A DNA stretch of 64,000 nt from Actinostola sp. cb2023 (GCA_033675265.1 JAUJYZ010000900.1:231879-295878); one strand, 5' to 3'; shown: positions 1-10,506, counted from the stretch's first letter. The notes: generated by a model not told the origin, from the letters alone. A program made the numbers and translations.

Positions 1-994
1 AATCCCGCTTGCTTCCTGCACATATCATTTGAACTACTGGCTGACCTGACATGGTGTGAAGTCCATATAACGCGCCTTTGCAATTGAGTTTCGATTTGTG
101 TTTATCTTTGGCCGTTATTGTTCTTTGAATGAGCAGAAGCTCGCCTTGGTGGATGGAAATCGTTGTCGCCATCTACAGCTGAGCTCTGACCGAGAAGGAA
201 GCTACTTCTCATAAAATTGTAAAAATAGAGAGGATATTTTCATTTAGCAAATATGAAATTATGGATTAGACAGAATTATTCACGATACAAAGCTCTTGCT
301 TGAAAATAATGGCATTTCGATTCCGGGAATTTTTGCCAGTTGATTGACAGGTGAAGTTATTAATTCCGAGAAATGATTATGCTAAGGTAACGCAAGCTCA
401 GTAAATCTGATCTGATTTTTCATCGGGTTATATCCCGTAGACACAACATTTTAGTTGGACCAATGATTAAGAAATATAAAATTCTACAATCTATTACATT
501 GTGTTCTGCCGGTTATGTTTAATTTGTCAGTTAGATAACAGTGATACTCAATTCAAACCCGTTTTAAAATTGAGCATTCACGGTGTTTTATTGCATGTTG
601 TTGTCATTGATATATACAACTTTCATTAACTACAAATGCCCTTCGTATACACCTGTTTTCAAAAACGTTGCCCTTTTACAAAATAGTAAAATAGCAAAAA
701 TTGAATTAACAAATACGTAAGTCGCAAGTTGGCCAATCCTTTTATTGCTTTATTTAAACTTTATAGAAACAGTCATTACAAAAAAAAACGGTACTTCATT
801 ATGTACTTATCTATAAACTAGCCGCTGTGATTAGAGCTTCATCTGTAGCTCGTTAACTTAATATTTACAAATTGCAATATCTAAGATATATATAAATTGT
901 TCCATGACTTCAGACGTTATGCTGATATATTTACAGTATATTCGAACATGTTCTTATCTACACGTACAACCCCAGCAGGCAATGTGGTGCATGT
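1..994. other. Intergenic, no gene seen
   Basis: No open frame of note and no recognisable domain on either strand. The stretch is AT-rich and unique-looking. It lies downstream of the minus-strand JAB gene that ends at 995 and probably contains its 3' UTR. Confidence 0.5.
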
Positions 995-2260
995 TTAGAC
1001 CCTACTAATATAATACCTGCAAGAACGCTGGAGAGTTTCTCTTAATTTGTACAGAACCAGATCTAATCTCCCAAACCCACTTATGCTAGAAACGTGTGGT
1101 ACAGCAGATTTCTTCTCAAGTTTTACTGCCCCTGTGGGAAATGTTATGGGGAAAGTTACAACCCAGCGGCAATTATTATGCTTGAATTCCATGGACAGAT
1201 CCTGTGTTGATGTGTCTCTTGTAATTTCAACTTTCCTGTTGTCAGAAAGTGTTTTTACGAATCTTAGAGTTTCTCGTAAAGTATCTTTTCTTGCTTCATA
1301 CCACTGTTGCGAACTAGACACTGCAATATACCTATGAGTACTGTCTTCATTGTTTGGATGTTGTGGAGGTCGTGGTGGTGATGCGCCGATACGGGAAGCT
1401 CTAGGGTTTGCCCGAGAAGTACGTTCTGGCTTTGGTTGTTGAGGTGGTTGAGGTGAGTAGGCTGCCTGATGGACGCCAACTTGGTCTGCGTTGAGTGAGC
1501 AATATTCTTTCTCATGAGATCTGTCAGGAAACGAACGCGATTGCGGTCTGCAAGCTGTTTCTTTTTGTGGTGATCGAGAGCGACTACGAGAATGAACCTG
1601 TGGTAGTTGCCTTGCATTTGGTCGACTTCTCGACTCAACCTCTTGTGTTGGTAAGCTGTCTTCTAGTCTTGTTTGTCTCCAGCTAACTAAATCTTGTCGT
1701 ACGAATGCCTCCTTTCCCTCGTTAATACACCTTTTGATGGATGCCACTTGATTAAACGGATTTTTTGTAGCCAAGACTTCAACACGTCCGCGCTCAAAAG
1801 GCGTCATATCATCAACAAACTTGAATGGCGATAGTTTTACATTTCCATCGCGTAGAATGTTGGCAATCATGAGCACAAAACCCTGCGAGCCTCGTGGATA
1901 GTTTCGTCTTATGGTACCACAGTCCCCTCCACTGGGTTCGTGTAACTGCAGCTGGTGATGGGAGTGCCATTCGCCAATATGACACAAAAAATATTGCTTT
2001 GTCAACAACTCGCCTACTCTGCTCATGTACGGAATGTCTTGGTAGAAAGATGTAGCGCTTCGTCTACAGTTCTGACCTGGTCCCGTAGCAACAAGGACAA
2101 CAGCGTTGCTGTAGTTAGTCCACAAACCAAACAAGTTTCCTCCTGTCTCCTCGTTCGGTCTCTCACTGACTAGCTTTCCAATTTCTATATAATCTTCTTC
2201 AAACATACACAATGTGAAATTGGTGTCTGGGTTTCTTGAGCGTCGATATCTTGAATCCAT
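995..2260 (-). CDS. JAB/MPN (JAMM) deubiquitinase-like protein with C-terminal E2/RWD-like domain
   Basis: Predicted zinc isopeptidase of the JAB/MPN family, which cleaves ubiquitin or ubiquitin-like conjugates or trims precursors. I start at the ATG at 2260 (421 aa). The frame is open to 2392, but the two paralogues in the window begin at the equivalent point, so the extra 44 codons are probably 5' UTR. Counting from that ATG, the JAMM residues are Glu38 (in ETGGNLFGLW), His99 and His101 (GEWHSHH), Ser110 and Asp113 (PSGGD). Residues about 200-310 are low-complexity and rich in Arg, Ser, Gln and Pro. The last 100 residues begin at QWYEARK and contain a TFPITFP hairpin resembling the YP hairpin of UBC/RWD folds, without a catalytic Cys. 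There is no intron. It lies downstream of an E2 relic on the same strand, forming a decayed E2-JAB pair. The domain call is firm; the substrate is unknown. Confidence 0.85.
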   Translation of the reverse strand: MDSRYRRSRNPDTNFTLCMFEEDYIEIGKLVSERPNEETGGNLFGLWTNYSNAVVLVATGPGQNCRRSATSFYQDIPYMSRVGELLTKQYFLCHIGEWHSHHQLQLHEPSGGDCGTIRRNYPRGSQGFVLMIANILRDGNVKLSPFKFVDDMTPFERGRVEVLATKNPFNQVASIKRCINEGKEAFVRQDLVSWRQTRLEDSLPTQEVESRSRPNARQLPQVHSRSRSRSPQKETACRPQSRSFPDRSHEKEYCSLNADQVGVHQAAYSPQPPQQPKPERTSRANPRASRIGASPPRPPQHPNNEDSTHRYIAVSSSQQWYEARKDTLRETLRFVKTLSDNRKVEITRDTSTQDLSMEFKHNNCRWVVTFPITFPTGAVKLEKKSAVPHVSSISGFGRLDLVLYKLRETLQRSCRYYISRV

Positions 2261-2711
2261 TATCTCCAACATAAAATTGATCTCAAAGACGAAGCGTAAC
2301 CTTTCTACATGGAGCGTGAACACTGAATTTGTAGGCACGAGCATGCGCAGAAGTGTGTTTTCATTCTCGGAAACAGGAAACCTTTTTTTCACGAATTAGG
2401 GGATTCCCCGTGTAATAAACACCTCTGTAGGTGTTAGTTAAATTACACTTTTATGCTGCATTTCAACCCCTGTGGCGCGACCGCCAAAATGCGGCTGTAT
2501 TCGCAGGCTAGCATTTTCCCTGGAATATTTATTGGATGACATTTTAATTTCGTTTAATAAACAATATATTTAAGATTGCTACGATTGCTACTATAGAAAT
2601 TTTTACAAGCAATTTTATTACATAATAATCATTCGAAAAACAAATCCGATAAAGGTTTATTACATTCACTGTTCGTTAGTAACACTGAAGAGGATTCGTT
2701 TTCACTTCCCC

Positions 2712-2985
2712 GGCTCAAATACGTACTGAAAAAATCCAGTTCTTCGGTGGGCTTCATATGCTTCGAGCAAAATAAGTCCTTTCATAAACACTTGATACAG
2801 CGTGTATTTATTTGTCCGTTCACATGGCTCGGAAAGTGACATATTTTTATGAGGCCATTTTTTGTTCCAAAAGACAGTGTCGTCTTGTGCTGATAGGGAT
2901 CCATTAAGCTTTGATTCGATTTATTATTTCTTTTTAATTTCAGTATCCTCGGTCGGTGACGCCACGGTTAGCTCTGCATGGACAC
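2712..2985 (-). pseudogene. E2-like relic (C-terminal part)
   Basis: The minus strand is clearly homologous at nucleotide level to the C-terminal two thirds of the E2-like gene at 5642-6091. It covers the segments for the IKICHF region, the LYQVFMKGL helix and the EAHRRTG tail. Small indels break the frame and the N-terminal part is missing. It lies upstream of the JAB gene at 995-2260 in the same direction, so the pair mirrors the E2 and JAB relic at 6091-3057. It is a decayed tandem duplicate. Confidence 0.75.
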
Positions 2986-3056
2986 CGTAGTTCAATGTAT
3001 ATAGTTCCACTTTTTACACTTTTGAACGGTATCAAACGGCAAGCAGTCGACACTTT

Positions 3057-4343
3057 TCACAGTTGAATATAGTAAGATGAGCTGAATATTTTCTTAGTAT
3101 TTTTATTTGCCTTCATGGTTGAAGACTTTGTTGCTTGCTTTGTTTGACCACACAAAATTGTGATTCCCCGATCAACAGATGATTCCATATTGTGCTGCTT
3201 TTTGTTGCTATCACTAGGATATTCAAGATCTGTTTTAACGCGGTCAAAATGAGTTATTTGGACTCCGTAATACTGTACTTCTAATGAAGGCTGGTATTTT
3301 GAGTTTTCTTTATCTTTAACTAACGCATTTGATGTACAGTTTTCTGTGGTGGAGCAAAGGTGATTTCTTTTAAGGTTGATGTGAAAGGATACTCTAGAAC
3401 AGTGGCTTGATTTGTTGCTTGTCTCAGCTCTCGTAGACGTCTTTTCAGCAAACCGATGTTCATTGTTGTTATCTTTGCTGGTGTCAACATACTGTGGTGG
3501 TACTTTGCATTGCTTGTAACTGTCTTCTTTGTCATCACTGATTTGAAAGTTTTTGACCCGCGTCGTGGGTAAACTGACCCATATATTGTTGAGAATTCTT
3601 GATGTCCATTGATTGCCTAGGCTCTGTTTTGCTTCGATGATTTGATCTGGCATTTGCTTTCACGTTTTTAATACAGTTTTCTTTTCTTTTCATGTACCTT
3701 CTCGCAGGCTGTTCTCCATCATGTATACCTGTGTATTGGTTTAGTAAATGTCCAGAGTTTGTAGTCTCTGCTCCATCGTCGATTTCATCTTTGATTTTCA
3801 TTCGAAAAGGGCTTAAAGTATCATTAATTAATTTGAATTTGCCTTCCATAACTTGGCTATGCTGACTTAAATTGTTTCTTAATGTCCTCTCAAATAGAAA
3901 GCAACCAATACGAACGTCACCAGGCATACAGTTTCTTGAACCTAACCTGTGAGTAGATCTCTCCCAAATGTTGGCAATGAACAGAAAGAAGCGATGTAGA
4001 CCATATCGATGCATGTTGGACCAAACAGTGTTCTCGTCTCCACCACTTGGTCTCGTCAAACCAAGTGTATGATGCGAGTGCCATTCTCCAATATGACACA
4101 GACCTTCTTTAGTGCATGTTAACTGATTACCAACTCGTTCAAGGTACTCTACGTCTTGGTAGAAAGAAACACTTGTTCTTCTGCAGTTTTTCCTGGTCCA
4201 AGTACGAGTTGTACTACTGCAGTGCGCTCGTCTAACCACAAGCCAAACAAATCTCCCCCTGTCTCGCAGTTTGGAAAATTATCGACCCAGGCTTGTATCT
4301 GCCGATATTCTAAAACGTAAAGCAAAACTGTAAAATAACTCAT
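3057..4343 (-). pseudogene. JAB/MPN (JAMM) gene, frameshifted
   Basis: A JAB paralogue split over three frames. The first frame, from the ATG at 4343, gives the N-terminus through CETGGDLFGLW and VLGPGK. A one-base loss in the A-run near 4190 then moves the reading into a second frame (4239-3535) that carries VSFYQDVEYL and the complete motif GEWHSHHTLGLTRPSGGD. A further shift between 3653 and 3535 leads to a Ser/Lys/Asn-rich C-terminal frame ending at 3057. The metal ligands are all conserved, so decay is recent, or the shifts are sequencing errors in homopolymers. The C-terminal E2/RWD-like domain seen in the paralogues is barely recognisable. It lies downstream of the intact E2 gene at 5642-6091 on the same strand, separated by 1.3 kb of repeats. 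Confidence 0.75.
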
Positions 4344-4784
4344 GATCTATGTTGTCATTCTTCTCTTTCAAGAATATCAATCTCTTCGATATCAAAGAGC
4401 TTCTGCAAATTAAACACATTGAATCAGATGTTTTGTTTGAAAATATAGCTATGTAGCCTCTCAATTCCAAGCTTTAAGCTTGTCCATCCCCCCGAGAATT
4501 TGCCATCTTTGTTGCAGAACGCAAAATGCCCTACTGTGCGGGAAATATCGGAATTACTATATATTAAGTTTATACTCTGAATACTTTTAATGTACTCTAT
4601 CGTTTACTTCCTGTGTCTCAACCAAGTTTTGCGTTTTTCCTGCAGTAAAGTTGAGAACTGTATATTAATCAGCCCGGCGTGGGAATTGGCTACTTGAGAA
4701 ATGCCCGACAAATGACCGGGGAAGTTGGGAAAGCTTCTATACAGCGCCAAAACTTGGTGGTTGACCTTTTTACTTAATTCCGGA

Positions 4785-5215
4785 AAATGAATCCGCGGAT
4801 GTCAAGTCCAACATTAATTTTAATGACATTCTGGGACCTGACGGGGGTTTCCCTAAACACTTGAGCCGTCAGTGCGTGATAATACGACTTTGTCTTCAAG
4901 ACGATGTATTTCGAGACAGTTTTACATAAGATCGAACCAAATAAACCAAATGAAGCAACTCGGATCATAACGATATAACTTCAGTGATGGTCAATGCAGC
5001 TGTTTAGTATACATGCATAACTGATGTAAACACGCAATTCCTGGAAGCGATGCTTGACCTCCATGGGAAACGAAGAGTGTTACGTAACATTAAATTCGTG
5101 GAAACTGCGGATGTTAAGTCCAAAATTATTCTAATGAAGTTCTTCGAAGTGAGATATGTTTGTACGCAAAATTAAGGGGGTTTCCCTGAACACTTGAGCC
5201 AGTGCGTTATACGTA
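4785..5215. repeat. Dispersed repeat family, copy 1
   Basis: Recognised by the blocks GACATTCTGGGACCTGACGG, GTTTTACATAAGATCGAACC and TTCCTGGAAGCGATGCTTGA. The same blocks recur at about 9168-9485, 23268-23700, 47735-48350, 48515-48852, 51929-52140 and 52365-52426. It has no coding domain. An antisense frame of about 64 codons is shared among copies but looks incidental. Confidence 0.8.
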
Positions 5216-5220
5216 CGCAA

Positions 5221-5252
<32 letters not shown>

Positions 5253-5266
5253 TAAAATGTTATTTC

Positions 5267-5336
<70 letters not shown>

Positions 5337-5346
5337 TTAATAATAA
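5221..5346. repeat. (AAT)n microsatellite
   Basis: Nearly pure AAT triplets over about 125 bp, with one short interruption near 5251-5270. It lies between the dispersed repeat and the E2 gene. The downstream 5380-5600 is duplicated at 9500-9740. Confidence 0.95.
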
Positions 5347-5641
5347 TATAGAAATAATAAAAATAACTTGCAATTGTGTGGAATAGTTTTCAGACATAAA
5401 TAAAATTCGTTTCCAAAATGTTTCTTTTTACTATCTATTTTATTCGATTTATTTTCAAATAATATTAATCCTGACACTTTATTTTTAATATTCATTTTCA
5501 TATTTCGTGTCTTTGGAAGCGCTATGATGAATTAATCTTAGTATTTCCGTGACAGTTCAAAAATTACAATAAATATTATGACAGTTTCAATTCATTTGAG
5601 AAAGTTTGGCTGGATTAAACTTCCAGCTGATACTTTTCAAG

Positions 5642-6091
5642 TCACATTTCCCTCAAATACGTACTGATAGATTTGCCAGTTCTTCGGTGTGCTTCATAAG
5701 CTTCGAGCCAAAGAAGACCTTTCATAAACACTTGATACAGTGTGTATTCATCTGTCCACCGCCATTCTTGAAAGTGACATATTTTTATGAGACCATTTTT
5801 TGTTCCAAGAGTATGGTCTTCTGCTGATAGGGATCCATTAAGCTCTGATCCATTCTTTCTTTTCAGTATCCTCGGCGATGCCACGGTTAGTTCTGGACAC
5901 GAATTAGGGTAGTCTGAAGGAAGATATATCCTTAGTGTATAGCAGTGATCGTTACTTGTAGTCATCTTTACATCAACCAACGTATCCCCAGTGGGATTAG
6001 TCCAGTTGACTTTATTCACAAAGTAGGATTCTAGAATTCCTTTTTCCATTCCCAATCTGTTCTGCTGACTTGTAGACCAAGGCATGTTCAA
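5642..6091 (-). CDS. E2-like ubiquitin-conjugating (UBC-fold) protein, copy 1
   Basis: A 149-aa single-exon protein with a UBC-type fold pattern. It has an N-terminal helix (QQNRLGMEKGILESYF), a beta meander, the hairpin LRIYLPSDYPNSCPELTV with the E2-like YP..CP motif (about 53-70), then NGLIKICHFQEW with the candidate catalytic Cys105. A conserved C-terminal helix region follows (LYQVFMKGLLWLEAYEAHRRTG). It lacks the canonical eukaryotic HPN box. The Cys-then-Trp layout and the WLEAYE..RTG tail resemble the prokaryotic E2 families found beside E1 and JAB genes. The second copy at 22521-22970 keeps the same Cys and tail, which shows selection. The ATG at 6085 (third codon) is an alternative start, since the other copy begins at the matching MxW. 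It probably receives a modifier from a cognate E1. Confidence 0.8.
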   Translation of the reverse strand: MNMPWSTSQQNRLGMEKGILESYFVNKVNWTNPTGDTLVDVKMTTSNDHCYTLRIYLPSDYPNSCPELTVASPRILKRKNGSELNGSLSAEDHTLGTKNGLIKICHFQEWRWTDEYTLYQVFMKGLLWLEAYEAHRRTGKSISTYLREM

Positions 6092-6951
6092 TTCAGTATT
6101 CGCTCAGTGAAGGCACCTTTCAATGCAAGTTAATGAGGACGCATGCGTACAATGTTTAGTGACCATTTGTGCTCTCGCACTGTCATTCATATTCAGTTTT
6201 ACACTTTCACACAACACCTGGACAACAACAAAGTATCTAGTTATTAAATTATCAAGAGTAAACCTTGATAAAAGGAATGATACCAAATTACGTAATTCGA
6301 GATGATAATAAAGAGTCAGTATTGCGTGACTTACTCAGAAAAGAGTAACGTTTGAACAATAAAGATAAGACTAGAAGTTGCATAATGCAAAGGAAGTGCT
6401 GCTGAGCCACACCAACAACACATTAGATACGAAACATGATTAGTCATTAGTGTGTCCTGACAGTCAAGATTGAGAACTGTAGACAAAGCTATAGCCTTGT
6501 AAAATCTGTCACCTTCGGTTAAGATCTCATCGATCGTTTCAGAAGTCCACCGAGCGATCGATAGGCAAATTCTGAGCAAATAAAAGAACACTGGCGTCCT
6601 CTCGAAATGTCACTGAAGCGTTTGTCACCTTGATGAATAGTTTTTTAACATCAGATGATAAATATTCGAATAATCACACTGTCGAAATAGCCACGAAATT
6701 CTGCAGACCACAGGTAGCCCGATGTGTGACACGTGACAGAAATCCGGATACCAAAAGATCGAAAATCTAGCTGGCATCCAGACCACAGGTAGCCCAACGT
6801 TTAACACGTGACATAAATCCGAATACCAAAAGATCGAGTGCTGTCAAGACTATTTCGCTGCTCGCTACGCTCGCAGCAATAATATCGCATTGGTGCTTAG
6901 AAGTCAACAGAGACTATAACTACAGCTGTATATATATATGTATAATTCGCG
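6092..6951. other. Intergenic with a 75-bp direct repeat
   Basis: No gene is seen. Positions 6704-6838 hold two tandem copies of a 75-bp unit starting CAGACCACAGGTAGCCC. The region separates the minus-strand E2 gene from the plus-strand small gene, so it may hold two divergent promoters. I could not identify a convincing core element. Confidence 0.6.
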
Positions 6952-7260
6952 ATGGAAAACAACAATAATCAGTCCTATTCTGAAAGGATGTTCAGAGCTT
7001 GTTATGTAAAGAGAAAAGAAGAGATTGTAGAAGGCAGCTCTTCTGATGGTAAAGGAAATATATCTTCAGTGGCAATGATAACGTACGAATCTCGAGGCAC
7101 GACGGCTAATCAAGAAGAAATTGTCTTCGACATTCAAAGTGGAAAATTAGTTGTCTCCAACTCATCTAAGTCGACGCAAGACAAGTACACTACAGGCAAA
7201 TCAGAGGATACCAAGAACCCAGTTATGACCCAAATGGCTGCTGATGGATTTTATTATTAA
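6952..7260 (+). CDS. Small protein with C-terminal MAxDGF motif, candidate modifier or partner
   Basis: A 102-aa single-exon protein. The N-terminal third is Asn/Ser/Lys-rich and probably disordered. The C-terminal half reads VFDIQSGKL, a Ser/Lys-rich linker, then VMTQMAADGFYY at the very end. The 69-aa protein at 24033-24242 shows the same layout (VFDPKTLKL, Lys-rich linker, LVFTGMAVDGFFRIE). The two sit near opposite edges of the E1/E2/JAB cluster, which suggests a shared role as substrate, modifier or adaptor. There is no di-glycine tail, and I do not recognise a ubiquitin fold with confidence. Function is unknown; conservation of the tail between divergent copies is the main evidence that it is a real gene. 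Confidence 0.55.
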   Translation: MENNNNQSYSERMFRACYVKRKEEIVEGSSSDGKGNISSVAMITYESRGTTANQEEIVFDIQSGKLVVSNSSKSTQDKYTTGKSEDTKNPVMTQMAADGFYY

Positions 7261-7566
7261 ATGCAAAAAGAAACTTGAATTAAATCTTAGCATGAATCTG
7301 GTAATTCAGAAATTACATTATTTACAATTGTGAAGTGGTTAAAAAAGAAGTTTTCTAAACTTTAACTTGCGACATTAACTTTGGATTTGGTATTTTCGGT
7401 AGAACTTATGTATACTTGCTAAAATATGTCACACTTTATGCTGTTGTTGATGAAGCTCAATGTCGAATTTCATTTATTTGCATTTTGTTTTCTAAACCGT
7501 TTTGTAGCGTATGATCTCAAACGTTTCCATCGTCAAAACATAGTATGGATAATTGGTTTATTATAA

Positions 7567-7689
7567 GTAATACCATGGCACTGAGGGATATTAGTGATTA
7601 AATGTCCCCGAAGCCGAGGGAAGTTTACTAAACTTCCCGAGGCTGAGGGACATTTAATCACTAATATCCCGAAGAAGCCATGGTATTAG
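7567..7689. repeat. Hairpin (foldback) repeat
   Basis: The two halves are inverted copies. TAATACCATGG...GATATTAGTGATTAAATGTCC on the left pairs with GGACATTTAATCACTAATATC...CCATGGTATTA on the right, around a short centre. It is probably a MITE or the tip of the neighbouring element. Confidence 0.8.
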
Positions 7690-7900
7690 TTTGTAATACC
7701 ATGATCACCGAGGAAATGGACAAAAATACAGGCTTGAGTTAACCGGCGCAAAGGAGAATATATTATAGTGTTTTGTGAAAGAGTCTTGATTAGACTGTAC
7801 TCTGGGGAATGCTTCATGTTGCACATCTTTGTTTCATTTACACAATAAAAGAGTATAAATTAGTTATAGTAAGAAGTACCTGAAGGTAAACAGATCAGAA

Positions 7901-8032
7901 ATGGCGGAAGGTCGGTTTACTTTTATGAGAGATGACGAAGTGGAGCAAGTAAGAGAGAATACGGTTCCTCAAAATACTAAAAAGCACATACAGAAAAAGA
8001 GGAAAGTGCCAACTCATTGTGTGAACAAATAA
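7901..8032 (+). pseudogene. Crypton-type tyrosine recombinase fragment (N-terminal piece)
   Basis: A 43-codon frame beginning MAEGRFTFMRDDEVEQVREN and containing VPQNTKKHIQ. This pattern (RF.F....EV...EN.VP.NTKK) is typical of the start of Crypton-derived recombinase proteins common in cnidarians and molluscs. The rest of the domain is absent, so it is a relic or an isolated first exon. A related pattern occurs at 50017-50110. Confidence 0.5.
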
Positions 8033-8263
8033 CAGAAATAGGTCTAATCAAATATCCTTTGAATTCGACTTTTGTGCATTTCCTTCTATTGCGCATGCGT
8101 TAACGATGTTGTGGAGCTTCACACATCCCATACGTCTTGAATGCTCGAGTCATCATAAGTAGAGGAGCGATTAAGTACTATTCGGTTTGCTCTTGGGTCC
8201 CAATGATTGTGATTACACCTGGTGTATATGAGGGACTGACTTGCATCCTCATGCATAGTAATG

Positions 8264-8425
8264 AGGGATATTTAGTCTAAATGTCCCTCATGAATATAAT
8301 CATGAGGGACATTTAGTCTAAATTTCCCTCATGATTGCATTCATGAGGGACATTTAGTCTAAATTTCCCTCATGATTGTATTCATGAGGGAGATTTAGTC
8401 TAAATTTCCCTCATTACTATGCATG
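8264..8425. repeat. 41-bp palindromic tandem repeat, about 4 units
   Basis: Units start at 8304, 8345 and 8386 (period 41 bp), with degenerate units on either side. Each unit contains the imperfect palindrome GAGGGACATTTAG-TC-TAAATTTCCCTC, so every unit can form a stem. Confidence 0.85.
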
Positions 8426-8665
8426 AGCGATGCTAGACTTAGAGCTTTCGCGAGGGATGTTCGATGTTAAATGTCCCTCGTGGAACAATGAAAACCGAGG
8501 TGATCATGGTATTATCTACAACTATATACTGGTAATAGTTACGTCACCTTCAAAGTGCTATTTCATCATTATCGATCCTTGTGTTACGTTTCTACTGCAC
8601 TGTAGCGCGCACATATCTAAGAAGCTAGCTTGTCATCTATGTCATCATTTGCCGTACCAAACAGC

Positions 8666-8930
8666 ATGGATGCTACACTTGAGGAAGGGAACGACTTTAT
8701 TCTTTACATTTTTAAGAAAGAACTTGAAATGGTAAACGGTATGGGAAGCCGCATAGAACTGCTGATAGCGGATTGTTTGGCTTATGGACCAGCACTGGAA
8801 GCCCCGTCACATTCAAGGAATATTCATTTCTACAAAGCAGACATTTCAAGGGACATGAACGAACAATGGACCGGCTAGCTACATGTAAGTCAGTGGTATC
8901 TGACTGAGGGTGAGCGTGCAAAACTGCCAA
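8666..8930 (+). pseudogene. JAB-like N-terminal relic
   Basis: It starts MDATLEEGNDFILYIFKKEL, matching the start of the degenerate JAB protein at 15172 (MDAGQGNDFLLYMFKDDI). After about 25 codons the homology moves to another frame, where LFGLWTSTGSPVT and KEYSFLQS correspond to the LFGLW and EYHFLQS segments of that protein. It then stops before the JAMM region. It is a truncated, frameshifted duplicate of the pseudo-JAB rather than of the active JABs. Confidence 0.7.
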
Positions 8931-9167
8931 AAACAAACCGTACAGATGTCAAAGAAATGATTATTCTCATTTCCCGCCAACGTTTTCAGAAGCCGTACGT
9001 TCTGCAGAGTTATAAAGAGATATACAATCCTATCACCGATAAGATCGTCGACTTTTTCAGCGTCTTGCTGAGATTTGTTTTGTAGATTCAGCACATTTTG
9101 TACAAACATTAATCATATGGTTATCTGGAGCGAGACCTTATATCATTTTATGAATCATCCTCGCGAT

Positions 9168-9485
9168 TAATAGTTTTACATAAGATCGAACCAAATAAAC
9201 CAAATGAATCCTCTCGGATCAGAACTACATGACTTCAGTCACGGACATTGCAGCTGTTTAGCACACATATGATAACTGATGTAAACACGCAATTCCTGGA
9301 AGCGATGCTTGACCTCCATGGGAAACGAAGAGTGTTACGTATTCATTAAATTCGTGGAAACTGCGGATGTTAAGTCCAAAATTATTCTAATGAAGTTCTT
9401 GGAAGTGAGATATGTTTGTACGCAAAATTAAGGGGGTTTCCCTAAACACTTGAGCCAGCAGTGCGTGATACTATGACCTTATACG
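9168..9485. repeat. Dispersed repeat family, copy 2
   Basis: Carries the GTTTTACATAAGATCGAACC and TTCCTGGAAGCGATGCTTGA blocks and the motif GGGGGTTTCCCTAAACACTTGAGCC. Together with 9500-9740 it repeats the order seen at 4785-5600 (repeat, AT-rich spacer, E2 3' end). This indicates a segmental duplication of the whole block. Confidence 0.8.
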
Positions 9486-9762
9486 CAAAAAAAAAAAACG
9501 AAAATAAAATCGTGTTATAGTTAGACATAAATAAAATTCGTTTGTATCTTTTTGCTGTCTATTTTATTCTATTTATTTTCAAATAATATTAAACACTTGA
9601 TTTGTAACATTCATTTTCGCATTTTTGTGTCTTTAGAAGCCGTGCTATGGTAAATCCATCTTAGTATTTCCGTGACAGTTCAAAAATTACAAAATATTAT
9701 GACAGTTTTATTTGAGAAAGTTTTTTGATGGATTAAAGTCTTTCCAGCTGATACTTTTAGAG

Positions 9763-9843
9763 TCACATTTCCCTCAAATACGTACTGATAGATTTGCCAG
9801 TTCTTCGGTGGGCTTCATACGCTTCGAGCCAAAGAAGACCTTT
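9763..9843 (-). pseudogene. E2-like relic, 3' (C-terminal) piece
   Basis: On the minus strand it encodes the last 26 codons of the E2 (WLEAYEAHRRTGKS region to the stop), nearly identical to the gene at 5642. The homology stops abruptly at 9843, where TGGTGGCCGAG repeat DNA begins. The matching 5' piece is at 14777-14943, so one E2 copy was split by the intervening insertion. Confidence 0.8.
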
Positions 9844-10506
9844 ATGGTGGCCGAGGACTGCCACCATAACTTTTATTTATTTTTGCATAAAAAATAAAAG
9901 TTTATATTGAACTAAAACGAAAATGGCATTGAAAATCTAAACAAATTGAATGTAAATTAAAATGGCATTGCAAATAAAATTAAAATTGGAAAGCAAAATA
10001 AAATTAAAATTCAATGCAAATTAAAGTGAATTAAAAAATCAAATCAAAAGTAAATTCCAAATATAAGTGAAATCAAAAATGTAATTTCAATTTAAATTCA
10101 GAGTGAAAGTAAAAATGAATTTCCCGATGGCCGAGCGCTGCCACTACCATAATATCAAATCAAAAGTAAATTCCAAATATAAGTGAAATCAAAAATTTAA
10201 TTCAGAGTGAAAGTAAAAATGAATTTCCCGATGGCCGAGCGCTGCCACTGCCATAATGCATTGCGCGATTGAGTGGTTCCATCATGCTTTGCGCATGTGG
10301 TCAAAGCATACAATAATGTGTATACTATACTATAGGAGTCTAGAACGACTACAATTAGTAGAAGGCAGTCAATCATCTTTTCAAAAATCCTTTTATACAT
10401 GTTGAACAAGTTCTAATGTCGGACCACGGAGAAGCTTTGTGGAAGGATGATGGTGACCTTAAAGATGCTATCTCGAAATATGTTCGACAAGGCTTACAAA
10501 GAGGTG

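Larger units (their letters stand above)
7691..8515. mobile_element. TIR-bounded element with Crypton-like fragment
   Basis: The left end TAATACCATGATCACCGAGG and the right end CCGAGGTGATCATGGTATTAT are inverted copies. Inside are a short recombinase-like reading frame (7901-8032) and a palindromic 41-bp tandem array (8264-8425). No target duplication was identified. Confidence 0.55.

Noticed and set aside
4774..4968. Antisense frame of about 64 codons conserved in several copies of the dispersed repeat (also 47738-47950 and 48480-48725)
   Set aside because: Conservation is explained by repeat identity at nucleotide level; composition shows no domain, and other copies lack the frame.
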